A DNA stretch of 64,000 nucleotides from Allobosea psychrotolerans (GCF_002917105.1 NZ_PQFZ01000004.1:124001-188000), one strand, 5' to 3'; positions 50,712 to 59,796 are shown, counted from the stretch's first letter. Notes: generated by a model from the sequence alone, not told the origin. Translations and numbers: made by a program.

Positions 50712-52100
50712 ATGGCGTATCGCGCGGCAGTCGGGCGGCAGAGTTACGTTTTCGCCGATTTGAAGACGTTGCTGGCGAAGGCGACGCCCCTGCGCTCGGG
50801 TGACCAGCTCGCAGGCCTCGCCGCAGGCAGCATGGAAGAGATGATGGCGGCGCGCATGGCGCTGGCCGATCTGCCGCTGCGGACCTTCCTCAATGAGGCG
50901 CTGGTTCCCTATGAGGAGGACGAGGTCACGCGCCTGATCGTCGACAGCCATGATGCGGCGGCGTTCAAGCTGATCGCCTCGCTGACGGTCGGCGGCTTCC
51001 GCGACTGGCTCTGCTCGGATGCGGCGACGACGCCGGTGCTGGCCCGGCTTGCGCCCGGCATCACGCCGGAGATGGCGGCTGCCGTCTCCAAGCTGATGCG
51101 CAACCAGGATCTGATCCTGGTCGCCAGGAAGTGCCGGGTCGTCACACGCTTCCGCAACACGCTGGGTCTGCCCGGCGCCATGGCGGTCCGGCTCCAGCCC
51201 AATCATCCGACAGACGATGTCGCCGGCATCCTCGCCTCGACCATGGATGGGCTGAGCTATGGCTGCGGCGATGCCGTCATCGGCATCAACCCGGCCTCGG
51301 ACAGCATGAGTGCGATCGCCGACCTGCTGCGCCTGCTCGACGCGCTGATCGCCCGTTTCGAGATTCCGACGCAGGCCTGCGTGCTGACCCATGTCACGAG
51401 CTCGGTGGCGCTGATCGAGCAGGGCGTGCCGGTCGATCTCGTCTTCCAGTCGGTGGCTGGGACGCAGGCAGCCAATGCCTCCTTCGGCGTCACGCTCGCC
51501 TTGCTGCAGGAGGGGCTGGAGGCCGGCCGCTCGCTGAAGCGCGGCACGGTCGGCGACAATGTCATGTATTTCGAGACGGGCCAGGGCGCGGCGCTCTCGG
51601 CCAATGCCCATCACGGCGTCGACCAGCAGACGGTCGAGGCCCGCGCCTATGCCGTCTGCCGCGCCTATGAGCCGCTCCTGGTCAACACGGTCGTCGGCTT
51701 CATCGGCCCGGAATATCTCTATGACGGCAAGCAGATCATCCGCGCCGGCCTCGAGGACCATTTCTGCGGCAAGCTGATGGGCGTGCCGATGGGCTGCGAC
51801 ATCTGCTACACCAACCACGCCGAGGCCGATCAGGACGACATGGATACGCTTCTGACGCTGCTCGGGGCGGCCGGCGTCAATTTCATCATGGGCATCCCCG
51901 GCGCCGACGACGTGATGCTGAACTACCAGTCGACCTCCTTCCACGACCAGCTCTATATCCGCGAGGTGCTCGGCCTGAAGCGCGCGCCGGAATTCGAGGC
52001 CTGGCTCAGGCGGATGGACATCACCGATCCCTCGGGAAAGTTGAGCGTGGGGCAGGGCGGGCAGGCCCTGCTCGCCGCCATGCAGGACCGCGCCGCATGA
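50712..52100 (+). CDS. eutB: Ethanolamine ammonia-lyase large subunit
   Basis: A 462-residue TIM-barrel subunit of the adenosylcobalamin-dependent lyase that converts ethanolamine to acetaldehyde and ammonia. The ATG at 50712 has GAGGG about 8 nt upstream and gives the family N-terminus MAYRAAVGRQSYVFADLKTLLAKATP. Substrate and cofactor regions include KLMRNQDLILVARKCRVVTRFRNTLGLPG, RLQPNHPTDD, NPASDSMSAI, YFETGQGAALSANAHHGVDQQT (with the catalytic Glu) and GCDICYTNHAEADQDD. No carboxysome-like shell genes or EutA reactivase are present, so this is the simple cytosolic type. Confidence 0.95.
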   Translation: MAYRAAVGRQSYVFADLKTLLAKATPLRSGDQLAGLAAGSMEEMMAARMALADLPLRTFLNEALVPYEEDEVTRLIVDSHDAAAFKLIASLTVGGFRDWLCSDAATTPVLARLAPGITPEMAAAVSKLMRNQDLILVARKCRVVTRFRNTLGLPGAMAVRLQPNHPTDDVAGILASTMDGLSYGCGDAVIGINPASDSMSAIADLLRLLDALIARFEIPTQACVLTHVTSSVALIEQGVPVDLVFQSVAGTQAANASFGVTLALLQEGLEAGRSLKRGTVGDNVMYFETGQGAALSANAHHGVDQQTVEARAYAVCRAYEPLLVNTVVGFIGPEYLYDGKQIIRAGLEDHFCGKLMGVPMGCDICYTNHAEADQDDMDTLLTLLGAAGVNFIMGIPGADDVMLNYQSTSFHDQLYIREVLGLKRAPEFEAWLRRMDITDPSGKLSVGQGGQALLAAMQDRAA

Positions 52101-52891
52101 AATCGCCCGACAAGCCTGCCTCCACGGCTCAGCGCTGGGCCGAGCTTGCGCAATTAACGCCGGCCCGTATCGCGCTTGGCCGCTCGGGCGCCTCGCTGCC
52201 GACGCGCGAGGTGCTGCGCTTCGGCCTCGCCCATGCGCAGGCGCGCGATGCGGTGCACGAGCCTTTCCGTCCGGAGGGGCTGGCCGCGGACCTTGCAGCC
52301 TTGTCGCTCGACACGGTGATGATCGAGAGCGCGGCCCGCTCGCGCGGCGATTATCTGCGCCGGCCCGATCTCGGCCGTGGCCTGTCGGAGGAGAGCCGCG
52401 GCGTGCTGGCGGCGCGGCGTGGCGCCAGCGATCTCGCCATCATCGTCGCCGACGGCCTGTCCTCGACCGCGATCCATCAGAATGCCGCCCTCTTCGTCAC
52501 GGCGCTGCTGCCGCATCTGAAGCGGCAGGGGCTCGCGCTCGCGCCGGTCGTGATCGCCTCGCAGGCCCGTGTCGCGCTTGGCGACGAGGCCGCCCACGCA
52601 CTCGGCTCGCGCATGGCGCTGGTGCTGATCGGCGAGCGGCCGGGCCTCTCCTCGCCGGATTCGCTTGGCGCCTATCTCACCTTCGCGCCCCGGCCCGGCC
52701 TGACCGACGCCGCGCGCAACTGCATCTCCAATATCCGCCCGGGTGGACTCGATTTCGACGCTGCCGCCTTCAAGCTCGCCTGGCTGATCGACCAGGCCTT
52801 CAAGCGCTCGCTGACCGGCGTCGACCTCAAGGACGAGAGCGGCAGCGCGCTGGAGGGCGGGAAGACCGACGCTATTCTTCCATCATCGTGA
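52097..52891 (+). CDS. eutC: Ethanolamine ammonia-lyase small subunit
   Basis: A 264-residue subunit that helps bind adenosylcobalamin and completes the hexamer of EutBC dimers. It overlaps eutB by ATGA. Motifs are TPARIALGRSGASLPTREVLRFGLAHAQARDAVH (about 21-54), the long LDTVMIESAARSRGDYLRRPDLGRGLS (about 71-97), LAIIVADGLSSTAIHQNA (about 113-130) and the end region CISNIRPGGLDFDAAAFKLAWLIDQAF. The short N-terminal tail before residue 20 is typical of alphaproteobacterial versions. It depends on the CobO/CobU products made by the same region. Confidence 0.95.
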   Translation: MKSPDKPASTAQRWAELAQLTPARIALGRSGASLPTREVLRFGLAHAQARDAVHEPFRPEGLAADLAALSLDTVMIESAARSRGDYLRRPDLGRGLSEESRGVLAARRGASDLAIIVADGLSSTAIHQNAALFVTALLPHLKRQGLALAPVVIASQARVALGDEAAHALGSRMALVLIGERPGLSSPDSLGAYLTFAPRPGLTDAARNCISNIRPGGLDFDAAAFKLAWLIDQAFKRSLTGVDLKDESGSALEGGKTDAILPSS

Positions 52892-52957
52892 GTTCAGGCG
52901 CCGCACCCCGCGGTCGCCCGGGATGACGAAGCCCTTGTGCACTGCGCTGTGCGGCCT

Positions 52958-53698
52958 TCAAAGCCCGGCCACCAGCGCCGGCAATTCGCCCAGCGACCCG
53001 ATCACCCAATCGGGCGTCTCGCCGAGCCGCTCCTCCTGCATGCGCAGCGCCTTGAACAAGGTCTTCGGCGGGATCGGGGCCGCGCTCGCGATCTCGGCAT
53101 GCAGCGCTGTGGGCGAAACCCGCGCGATCCGCGCGACCTTGAAGCCGAAATGCTTCGCGCCGGCGACGTCAAAGCCGTTCGATGAGACGAAGACGACCTC
53201 GTCGGGCTTCACGCCCATCCGCGCCTCGACCAGCCGGTAGCTGCGCGGGTCGGGCTTGTAGACCTGCGCGGCGTCGATGCTGAGCACGGCCTCGAAACGC
53301 TCGCTAAGCCCGCTATGGCGCACCAGCGCATCGAGCATGGCCGGGCTGCCGTTCGAGAGGATGGCGAGCCGCTTGCCCGCCAGCGCATTGAGCGCGGCGA
53401 GGCTGTCGGGGTAGGGCGCCAGGTGGTTGTAGGCCTCGGCCAGGGCGGCGATCGCCGCTTCGCTCGCGCTCAGGCCCAGGACATCGAGCGTGTAAGCGAG
53501 CGCATCCCGCGTCACCGCCCAGAAATCGGCATAGGCGCCCATGGCGGAGCGCAGCCAGGTGTATTCGAGCTGCTTCATCCGCCAGATCTGGGTGATGGTC
53601 TCGCCATGGCCGGGAAAGGCGGCCTCGGTCGCGCCGGCGACGGACTGAACGTCGTAGAGCGTGCCATAGGCGTCGAAGACGAAGGCCTTGATGGACAT
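52958..53698 (-). CDS. Haloacid dehalogenase, type II (L-2-haloacid dehalogenase family)
   Basis: A 246-residue HAD-superfamily enzyme. The start at 53698 gives MSIKAFVFDAYGTLYDVQSV, with nucleophile Asp9. Further motifs are the Ser/Asn of LAILSNGSPAMLDAL (about 113-127), the Lys in QVYKPDPRSYRL (about 147-158) and the VFVSSNGFDVAGAKHFGF acid motif (about 170-187), which is the type II haloacid dehalogenase pattern. It would release halide from L-2-haloacids. Many such genes are housekeeping phosphatases by name only. It follows the sulfite-oxidase-like gene by 17 bp, probably as one transcript. Confidence 0.9.
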   Translation of the reverse strand: MSIKAFVFDAYGTLYDVQSVAGATEAAFPGHGETITQIWRMKQLEYTWLRSAMGAYADFWAVTRDALAYTLDVLGLSASEAAIAALAEAYNHLAPYPDSLAALNALAGKRLAILSNGSPAMLDALVRHSGLSERFEAVLSIDAAQVYKPDPRSYRLVEARMGVKPDEVVFVSSNGFDVAGAKHFGFKVARIARVSPTALHAEIASAAPIPPKTLFKALRMQEERLGETPDWVIGSLGELPALVAGL

Positions 53699-53715
53699 GG
53701 GTCGGTCTCCGCTTC

Positions 53716-54381
53716 TCAATCGTCGCTGTAGCGCTGCTCCAGCCAGGGATCGCCGCGGTCATGATAGCCGCGGACCTCCCAGAAGCCAGGCTGGTTGCGT
53801 TCGACGAATTCGATCCGCTTCAGCCATTTTGCGCTCTTCCAGAAATAGAGCTTCGGCAGCACGAGCCTGACCGGCCCGCCATGCTCCCCCGTCAGAGGCT
53901 TGCCCTCCCAGCTATGGGCCAGCAGCGCATCCTCGCTGGCGAAATCCGCGAGCGTCAGATTGGTGGTGTAGCCGTCATGGGAGTGCAGCACGACGAAGCC
54001 GGCCTCGGGCTTCGGCTGGGCGAGGTCGAGCACGCTCCGCGTCGCCACGCCCTGCCAGCGATTATCGTAGCGCGACCAGGTCGTGACGCAGTGGATGTCA
54101 GAGGTCTCGTGCGCCTGCTCCTGCGCCATGAAATCCGCCCAGCGCCAGTGCAATCGGTTCTCGACCGCGCCGTCGATGTCGAGCGTCCAGTTCGCGCTCG
54201 AAATCTCGGGCTGGAGGCCGAGGTCGAGCACCGGCCAATCCTTGACCAGGTGCTGGCCGGGCGGCAGCCGCTCGCTGTCGGGCCGGCTGATGCGTCCGGT
54301 CAGGAACTTCCCGGCCCGCGCCCAGGCCTGCTTGGTGCGGGTCAGCTTACTGTCGTCGGGTGTGTCGGGATCGCTGGTCAT
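53716..54381 (-). CDS. Sulfite oxidase-like molybdopterin oxidoreductase (no signal peptide)
   Basis: A 221-residue single-domain molybdoprotein of the sulfite oxidase/YedY-type fold. The Mo ligand is Cys98 in SDIHCVTTWSRYDNRW. The WPVLDLGLQPEISSANWTLDIDGAVE start (49-74) and GGPVRLVLPKLYFWKSAKWLKRIEFV (about 168-193) are family hallmarks. There is no Tat or Sec signal, so it is cytoplasmic, unlike MsrP. The physiological substrate is unknown. It is the promoter-proximal partner of the dehalogenase gene. Confidence 0.85.
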   Translation of the reverse strand: MTSDPDTPDDSKLTRTKQAWARAGKFLTGRISRPDSERLPPGQHLVKDWPVLDLGLQPEISSANWTLDIDGAVENRLHWRWADFMAQEQAHETSDIHCVTTWSRYDNRWQGVATRSVLDLAQPKPEAGFVVLHSHDGYTTNLTLADFASEDALLAHSWEGKPLTGEHGGPVRLVLPKLYFWKSAKWLKRIEFVERNQPGFWEVRGYHDRGDPWLEQRYSDD

Positions 54382-54749
54382 GGCGGTCTCCTGTCAGGCG
54401 CAGCCTCACTATAAGGTTTTCCATCCTGGCCGTCGCTGCGCGAAACGGACAAGAACCCTTGCCCTGCCGTCTGCTTTGCACTACATCGCGCCTGTCCGAA
54501 GGGCCGTGATCGATCACAGCCGGGGGCGGCCTTTTCGGCCGGCTCCCGTTTCGTGTTTGGGGCGGACCGTTCGGATGCGGATCGATGCCGGCGGCCAAGC
54601 GCCGCCCGTTCTCGCCCCGGCGCCTCAGAGCGCGGGAAGAGCGGGCAGGCCTCTTAAGGAGGCGCCGACGGACAGGTCCGGCCTGTGGCACAAACCCAAT
54701 CGGCGCTTGCCGGCTTTGCGGAATCCGCGAGCTGGCGTCAGGAGAATAC
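54382..54749 (+). promoter_or_regulatory. rpsA promoter and long 5' leader
   Basis: CTTGCC at 54458-54463, a 17-nt spacer and CTACAT at 54481-54486 form a good alphaproteobacterial housekeeping promoter. Transcription from about 54493 would give a leader of roughly 257 nt. It contains GGCCTTTTCGGCC-type stems (about 54530-54545) and a GGAG ribosome site at 54741. S1 mRNA is self-regulated in other bacteria through leader structure, so the length may matter. No coding frame here is convincing. Confidence 0.6.
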
Positions 54750-56453
54750 ATGTCAGCCGTAGAAAGCTATTCGGGCCGCGAGGATTTCGCCGCCCTGCTC
54801 GAGGAATCCTTCGGCCAGAACGAAGCCCTCGAAGGTTCCGTCATCAAGGGCATCGTCGTCGCCATCGAAAAAGACATGGCGATCATCGATGTCGGCCTGA
54901 AGACGGAAGGGCGCGTCGCGCTCAAGGAATTCAACGGCCCCGGCCGTGACCAGGACATCAAGGTCGGCGACGAGGTCGAGGTCTATCTGGACCGGATCGA
55001 AAACGCGCTCGGCGAAGCCGTCATCTCGCGCGACAAGGCTCGCCGCGAGGAGAGCTGGGTCAAGCTCGAGAAGGCTTTCGAGGCTCGCGAGAAGGTCTCG
55101 GGCGTCATCTTCAACACCGTCAAGGGCGGCTACACCGTCGATCTCGACGGCGCTGTCGCCTTCCTGCCGCGTTCGCAGGTCGACATCCGTCCGATCCGCG
55201 ACGTCGGCCCGCTGATGGGCCAGCCGCAGCCCTTCGAGATCCTCAAGATGGATCGCCGCCGCGGCAACATCGTCGTGTCGCGCCGCACCGTCCTAGAAGA
55301 GACCCGCGCCGAGGCTCGTTCCGAGCTCGTGGCTTCGCTCGAAGAGGGCCAGGTCATCGACGGCGTCGTCAAGAACATCACCGAATACGGTGCGTTCGTT
55401 GACCTGGGCGGCATCGACGGCCTGCTCCATGTCACCGACATGGCCTGGCGTCGCGTCAACCATCCGTCCGAGGTCGTGACCATCGGCCAGACGGTCAAGG
55501 TCAAGATCATCAAGATCAACCAGGACACGCACCGCATCTCGCTCGGGATCAAGCAGCTGCTTGCCGATCCGTGGGATGGCATTGCGGCCCGTTACCCCGT
55601 CGGTGCGCGCCTCAAGGGTCGCGTCACCAACATCACGGACTACGGCGCGTTCGTCGAAGTGGAGCCGGGCATCGAAGGCCTCATCCACGTCTCCGAGATG
55701 TCCTGGACCAAGAAGAACGTCCACCCCGGCAAGATCGTCTCGACCTCGCAGGAAGTCGACGTCGCGATCCTCGAGGTCGATCAGGTCAAGCGCCGCATCT
55801 CGCTGGGTCTCAAGCAGACCCTGCGCAACCCCTGGGAGGTCTTCGCGGAGACCCATCCGAGCGGTTCGGTGGTCGAGGGCGAGGTCAAGAACAAGACCGA
55901 GTTCGGTCTGTTCCTGGGTCTCGAAGGCGATATCGACGGCATGATCCATCTCTCGGATCTCGACTGGAACCGTCCGGGCGAGCAGGTCATCGAGGAATAC
56001 AAGAAGGGCGACATGCTGCAGGCTGTCGTTCTCGATGTGGACGTCGAGAAGGAGCGTATCTCGCTCGGCCTGAAGCAGCTCGGCGGCGATCCCTTCGTGG
56101 ATGCCGGCGAGTTCAAGAAGGGCCAGGTCGTCACCACTGAGGTGATCGAGGTCAAGGAAGCCGGTCTCGACGTCAAGATCGTCGGCACCGACATGACCAC
56201 CTTCATCAAGCGCGCCGAAATCGCGCGCGATCGTGCCGAGCAGCGCCCCGAGCGCTTCGCGGCCGGCGAAAAGGTCGACGCCCGCGTCATCCTGTTCGAC
56301 AAGAAGGCCCGCAAGATCCAGGTCTCGATCAAGGCTCTGGAAATGGCCGAGGAGAAGGAGGCGATGGCGCAGTACGGCTCCGCCGACTCCGGCGCCTCGC
56401 TCGGCGACATCCTGGGCGCCGCCCTCAAGAAGGCGACGACCGAGAAGAAGTGA
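54750..56453 (+). CDS. rpsA: 30S ribosomal protein S1
   Basis: A 567-residue RNA-binding protein with six S1 (OB-fold) domains in tandem. Domains are visible from [24 protein letters not shown] (about 31-54) and [19 protein letters not shown], through the two near-twin [23 protein letters not shown] and [24 protein letters not shown] domains, to [24 protein letters not shown] and a weaker last domain. It recruits mRNA to the 30S subunit. The ATG is fixed by GGAG at 54741. Codon use is strongly biased, as for highly expressed genes. cmk, its usual upstream neighbour, is absent. Confidence 0.98.
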   Translation: MSAVESYSGREDFAALLEESFGQNEALEGSVIKGIVVAIEKDMAIIDVGLKTEGRVALKEFNGPGRDQDIKVGDEVEVYLDRIENALGEAVISRDKARREESWVKLEKAFEAREKVSGVIFNTVKGGYTVDLDGAVAFLPRSQVDIRPIRDVGPLMGQPQPFEILKMDRRRGNIVVSRRTVLEETRAEARSELVASLEEGQVIDGVVKNITEYGAFVDLGGIDGLLHVTDMAWRRVNHPSEVVTIGQTVKVKIIKINQDTHRISLGIKQLLADPWDGIAARYPVGARLKGRVTNITDYGAFVEVEPGIEGLIHVSEMSWTKKNVHPGKIVSTSQEVDVAILEVDQVKRRISLGLKQTLRNPWEVFAETHPSGSVVEGEVKNKTEFGLFLGLEGDIDGMIHLSDLDWNRPGEQVIEEYKKGDMLQAVVLDVDVEKERISLGLKQLGGDPFVDAGEFKKGQVVTTEVIEVKEAGLDVKIVGTDMTTFIKRAEIARDRAEQRPERFAAGEKVDARVILFDKKARKIQVSIKALEMAEEKEAMAQYGSADSGASLGDILGAALKKATTEKK

Positions 56454-56488
56454 GGTTTCGGCCGCGAAAGCGGCCGGCCCATCAGACC

Positions 56489-56520
56489 AGCCCGCGCGGA
56501 GCAATCCGCGCGGGCTTTTG
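56489..56520 (+). terminator. Rho-independent terminator of rpsA
   Basis: A perfect 12-bp stem (AGCCCGCGCGGA with TCCGCGCGGGCT), a GCAA tetraloop and a TTTTGTTTCTTTTT run, 35 nt after the rpsA stop. This is the clearest terminator in the window. Confidence 0.93.
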
Positions 56521-56535
56521 TTTCTTTTTCGAGTG

Positions 56536-56593
56536 AATGGCGAGTAGCGAATGGCGAGTGGACCTCCTCACTCGCCATTCGCTACTCGCCATT
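56536..56593. repeat. Perfect 25-bp inverted repeat between rpsA and the Hsp70 gene
   Basis: The left arm (56536-56560) and right arm (56569-56593) are exact complements with an 8-nt loop. Each arm contains ATGGCGAGT twice. It lies 20 bp before the Hsp70 start and would make a very stable mRNA hairpin. Confidence 0.9.
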
Positions 56594-56613
56594 GGCCCCT
56601 TGAGGACTTCACC

Positions 56614-57903
56614 ATGACCACTGCGGCGATCGGCATCGATTTCGGCACCACCAACAGCGTGGTTGCCCTGGCGCGCGCCGACGGCTCGGTGACGACGCGT
56701 TCCTTCGCGACCAAGCAGGGCGCGGTCGACGCCTATCGCTCGGCCCTGATGTTCTGGCGCGAGGGCCGGCCGCCCAAGACCCATGTCGCCCATGTCAGCG
56801 GGCCCGATGCGCTCGACATGGCACTCGGCATGACGACGGAGCATCGCTTCCTGCAATCGCTGAAGACCCATCTCTCCAGCCGCGCTTTCCAGGAGACGCG
56901 GCTGTTTGGCAAGCTGTTCAAGCTCGAGGACCTGATCGGCGTGTTCCTGACCGATCTCGTGGCCGGCCTCGACGACGTCGCGGAAACGCCGCTGGTCTCA
57001 GGGCGCCCGGTCGTCTTCGCCGGCGAGCGACCCGATGAGGAGCTTGCGCTCGGGCGGCTGCGCGCCTCCTACGGCAAAGCCGGGATGCCCGCCGTCGATT
57101 TCGCCTATGAGCCGCTCGGCGCGGCCTACTGGTATGCCCGCGACCTGAAGACGCCGCAGACCATGCTGGTCGCGGATTTCGGCGGCGGCACCAGCGACTT
57201 CTCGGTGATGCGCTTCGAGCCCGGCGGAGCCGGGCGGCTCGCCGCGATCCCACTCTCCCATGCCGGCGTCGGCGTCGCCGGCGACACCTTCGACTACCGC
57301 ATCATCGAGCACGCGATCTCGCCGCGTCTCGGCAAGGGCACGCAATACCGCTCCTTCGAGAAGCTCCTGCCGATCCCGGCGCATTACCACGCCGCCTTCG
57401 CGCAATGGCACCGGCTTTCGCTGATGAAAAGCCGCGAGACCATGGCCGAGCTCAAGGCGTTGATCCGCGACGCGGTCGAGCCCGGCAAGCTCGAGGATCT
57501 GCTGACCGTGATCGAATATGATCTCGGCTACGAGCTCTACCGCGCGGTCTCGGCCGCCAAGATCGCGCTCTCGGGGGCCGACGAGACAAGGCTGAGCTTC
57601 CGCCAGATGGATGTGACGATCGAGGCCCCGATCCGCCGCAGCGATTTCGACAGCTGGATCGCCGACGATGTCGGCGCGATCGAGACGGCGCTCGACAAGG
57701 CCTTGAGCGAGGCGAATGTCTCCACTGGTGCGATCGAGGCCGTGTTCATGACCGGCGGCACCTCTCACGTCCCGGCCGTGCGGGCGCTGTTCGACCGCCG
57801 CTTCGGGGCGAACCGTGTCCATATCGGCGATGCCTTCCGCTCGGTGGCGAGCGGGCTCGCCTTGCTGGCGCTGGACCGGGCGCGCGCCACGGTCGCGGCT
57901 TAA
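56614..57903 (+). CDS. Hsp70 family protein, YegD-like
   Basis: A 429-residue protein with only the actin-like ATPase domain of Hsp70. Phosphate-1 is GIDFGTTNSVVALA (7-20), phosphate-2 is LVADFGGGTSDFSVMRF (about 189-205), and the adenosine motif is VFMTGGTSHVPAVRALFDRRFG (about 382-403). There is no substrate-binding or lid domain, as in E. coli YegD. The role is uncertain. The ATG has TGAGGA upstream. It sits between rpsA and sppA, which are neighbours in related genomes as I recall, and follows a terminator and a large palindrome. It therefore has its own promoter or is a local insertion. Confidence 0.9.
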   Translation: MTTAAIGIDFGTTNSVVALARADGSVTTRSFATKQGAVDAYRSALMFWREGRPPKTHVAHVSGPDALDMALGMTTEHRFLQSLKTHLSSRAFQETRLFGKLFKLEDLIGVFLTDLVAGLDDVAETPLVSGRPVVFAGERPDEELALGRLRASYGKAGMPAVDFAYEPLGAAYWYARDLKTPQTMLVADFGGGTSDFSVMRFEPGGAGRLAAIPLSHAGVGVAGDTFDYRIIEHAISPRLGKGTQYRSFEKLLPIPAHYHAAFAQWHRLSLMKSRETMAELKALIRDAVEPGKLEDLLTVIEYDLGYELYRAVSAAKIALSGADETRLSFRQMDVTIEAPIRRSDFDSWIADDVGAIETALDKALSEANVSTGAIEAVFMTGGTSHVPAVRALFDRRFGANRVHIGDAFRSVASGLALLALDRARATVAA

Positions 57904-57977
57904 GTCGACGGCTTCGTCTTGCCCGCCCGGCATGGCGAGGCTACATCACGGGGCCGCAAACCCGGAGCGCTGACCTC

Positions 57978-58946
57978 ATGTCGTCCGATGCCGATCTGCT
58001 CGCCGACCGCCGCAGCCTCAGGCGCAAGCTGACGCTCTGGCGGCTGTTCGCCGTGCTCGGCGTGCTGGCCGCCGCCGTCATCGCAGGCCTCGCCTGGACC
58101 GGACGCACGCCCGGCTCGCTCAGGCAGGCCCATATCGCACGCGTCACCATCTCCGGCTTCATCTCGGGCGACAGGCGCACGCTCGAACTGATCAAGTCGC
58201 TGGAGAACAGCAGGGCTTCGGCCGTGCTGCTCAGGATCAACAGCCCGGGCGGGACGACTTCGGGCTCGGAGGCCTTGTTCGACGCGCTGCGCCGGCTGGC
58301 CGCGAAGAAGCCGATGGTGTCGGTGGTCGATGGCCTGGCGGCTTCGGGCGGCTATATCGCCGCGCTCGGTTCCGATCGCATCGTGGCGCGCCAGACCTCG
58401 CTCGTCGGCTCGATCGGCGTGCTCTTCCAGTTCCCCAATGTGGGCCGCCTGCTCGATACGGTCGGCGTGAAGCTCGAAGAGATCAAGTCGAGCCCGCTGA
58501 AGGCCGCGCCCAATGGTTTCGAGCCGACCTCGCCGGAGGCGCGCGCCGCGCTCCAGAGCGTCGTCGACGACAATTACGACTGGTTCAAGCGGCTGGTGCG
58601 CGAACGCCGTCATCTCAGCGATCCCGAGGTCGCGGCCGTGTCCGACGGCCGGGTGCATTCCGGCCGGCAGGGCGCGGTTCTGAAGCTGATCGACGAGATC
58701 GGCGGCGAGCCGGAAGCCATCGCCTGGCTCGAACGCGAGAAGGGCGTGGCGAAGAATCTTGCGGTGCGCGATTGGCGCCGCCGCAGCGAATCGTCCGCCT
58801 ACGGGCTATGGAGCGCCAGCGAGGCGTTGGCGCGTGCCGCCGGGTTCGAAACCGTGGCGAGCCTCATCGCGCGCGCGGCCGAGCAACCGATCGGTTTGCG
58901 TCTTGACGCGCCCTTGGCGCTCTGGCAGCCTGCAGTCGAAAAATGA
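57978..58946 (+). CDS. sppA: Signal peptide peptidase SppA (short form)
   Basis: A 322-residue serine protease of family S49. A single transmembrane anchor lies at 20-42 ([21 protein letters not shown]). The catalytic Ser is Ser123 in [12 protein letters not shown] and the general base is Lys175 in [39 protein letters not shown] (87-108) and [14 protein letters not shown] (141-154) complete the fold. It removes leftover signal peptides in the membrane facing the periplasm. It is 28 bp upstream of ihfB and likely co-transcribed. Confidence 0.94.
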   Translation: MSSDADLLADRRSLRRKLTLWRLFAVLGVLAAAVIAGLAWTGRTPGSLRQAHIARVTISGFISGDRRTLELIKSLENSRASAVLLRINSPGGTTSGSEALFDALRRLAAKKPMVSVVDGLAASGGYIAALGSDRIVARQTSLVGSIGVLFQFPNVGRLLDTVGVKLEEIKSSPLKAAPNGFEPTSPEARAALQSVVDDNYDWFKRLVRERRHLSDPEVAAVSDGRVHSGRQGAVLKLIDEIGGEPEAIAWLEREKGVAKNLAVRDWRRRSESSAYGLWSASEALARAAGFETVASLIARAAEQPIGLRLDAPLALWQPAVEK

Positions 58947-58974
58947 TGTTGATACAAGCGGTTATATTGGACAC

Positions 58975-59259
58975 ATGATTAAATCCGAACTCGTCCAGCG
59001 CATCGCTGAGCGCAACACGCACCTCTACCAGCGCGATATCGAAAACATCGTCACGGCGATCCTCGACGAGGTCGTCAAGGCGCTGGCGCGCGGCGACCGG
59101 GTCGAGCTGCGCGGCTTCGGAGCCTTTTCCCGCAAGGCCCGCTCCGCCCGGGTCGGCCGCAATCCCCGCACGGGTGACGCGGTCGAGGTCGAGGAAAAGT
59201 TCGTCCCGGTCTTCAAGACCGGCAAGGAGCTTCGGCTGCGGCTGAACGGCAAGGCGTAA
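58975..59259 (+). CDS. ihfB: Integration host factor subunit beta
   Basis: A 94-residue DNA-bending HU/IHF-family protein. It begins [26 protein letters not shown] and has [33 protein letters not shown] (about 43-75), with the minor-groove beta-arm and intercalating Pro in GRNPRTG. It pairs with IhfA, encoded elsewhere, to bend DNA in replication, recombination and transcription. The sppA-ihfB-lapA order behind rpsA is typical of alphaproteobacteria. Confidence 0.97.
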   Translation: MIKSELVQRIAERNTHLYQRDIENIVTAILDEVVKALARGDRVELRGFGAFSRKARSARVGRNPRTGDAVEVEEKFVPVFKTGKELRLRLNGKA

Positions 59260-59281
59260 AGCCTCTCTCAGCCCGCGCCCC

Positions 59282-59376
59282 GGGGAGCCGCGTGGCGGCG
59301 TCTCGACCGATGATCCAGGGCGGATTGAAACATCCTTGGAGACGCTATTTCCGCCGAAATGGCGCGCTAGGATGAG
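59282..59376. repeat. Diverged palindromic repeat after ihfB
   Basis: GGAGCCGCGTGGCGGCGTCTCGA with GAGACGC and GGCGCGCTAGGATGAGG, a decayed relative of the repeat at 48093-48200. The longest run quoted is split by inner mismatches. Confidence 0.55.
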
Positions 59377-59384
59377 GGCTCGCG

Positions 59385-59439
59385 CTAGAGCAGGATGCGA
59401 AAAAGCGGGAACCGGTTTTTCGCGTCGATCCGGCTCTAG
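59385..59439. repeat. Palindromic repeat (AGCAGGATGCGAAAAAG type) before the lapA-like gene
   Basis: CTAGAGCAGGATGCGAAAAA, an AACCGGTTTTTCGCG core, and CGGCTCTAG at the end. CTAG closes both ends. It is related to 50557-50607. Confidence 0.85.
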
Positions 59440-59457
59440 CCGCTGAAAGGAACTCCG

Positions 59458-59796
59458 ATGAAATCCTTCTTCAAGGCCCTGATCCTGGTTCCGGTCGCGC
59501 TGGCGATCGTGCTGTTTTCCGTCGCAAACCGGAAATCGGTTCCGCTGTCCTTCGATCCGTTCAGTCGCGACGCGCCGGTGTTTGTCTTCGACGTGCCGCT
59601 CTTTGCGGTCGTTCTGGCGGCAATTGCAGTCGGTATCCTGATCGGCGGCCTCGCCTCCTGGATTGCCCAGGGCAAGCACCGCAAGGCGGCCCGCCGCAAC
59701 CGCCGCGAGGCCGAGATGCTGCGCGGCGAGGCGCAGATGCTGCGTGCCGCCGTGCCCGATTCCGCCTTGCCGGCGCTGACCAGCGGTAGGGCGTGA
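59458..59796 (+). CDS. lapA: LapA domain (DUF1049) membrane protein
   Basis: A 112-residue protein with two transmembrane helices (ALILVPVALAIVLFSVANRKSV, 7-28, and VFDVPLFAVVLAAIAVGILIGGLASWIA, 43-70) and a basic cytoplasmic coiled tail (QGKHRKAARRNRREAEMLRGEAQML). The NRKSVPLSFDPF segment between the helices is typical of LapA/DUF1049. E. coli LapA works with LapB in control of lipopolysaccharide synthesis; that role is only inferred here. The stop overlaps the following start (TGATG). Confidence 0.85.
   Translation: MKSFFKALILVPVALAIVLFSVANRKSVPLSFDPFSRDAPVFVFDVPLFAVVLAAIAVGILIGGLASWIAQGKHRKAARRNRREAEMLRGEAQMLRAAVPDSALPALTSGRA

Noticed and set aside
50685..52891. Bacterial microcompartment around EutBC
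   Set aside because: No shell-protein, EutG, EutE or EutA-like sequence lies nearby.
54585..54749. N-terminal extension of S1 by 55 codons
   Set aside because: The extension is Arg/Pro-rich without family similarity, and a good Shine-Dalgarno marks the ATG at 54750.
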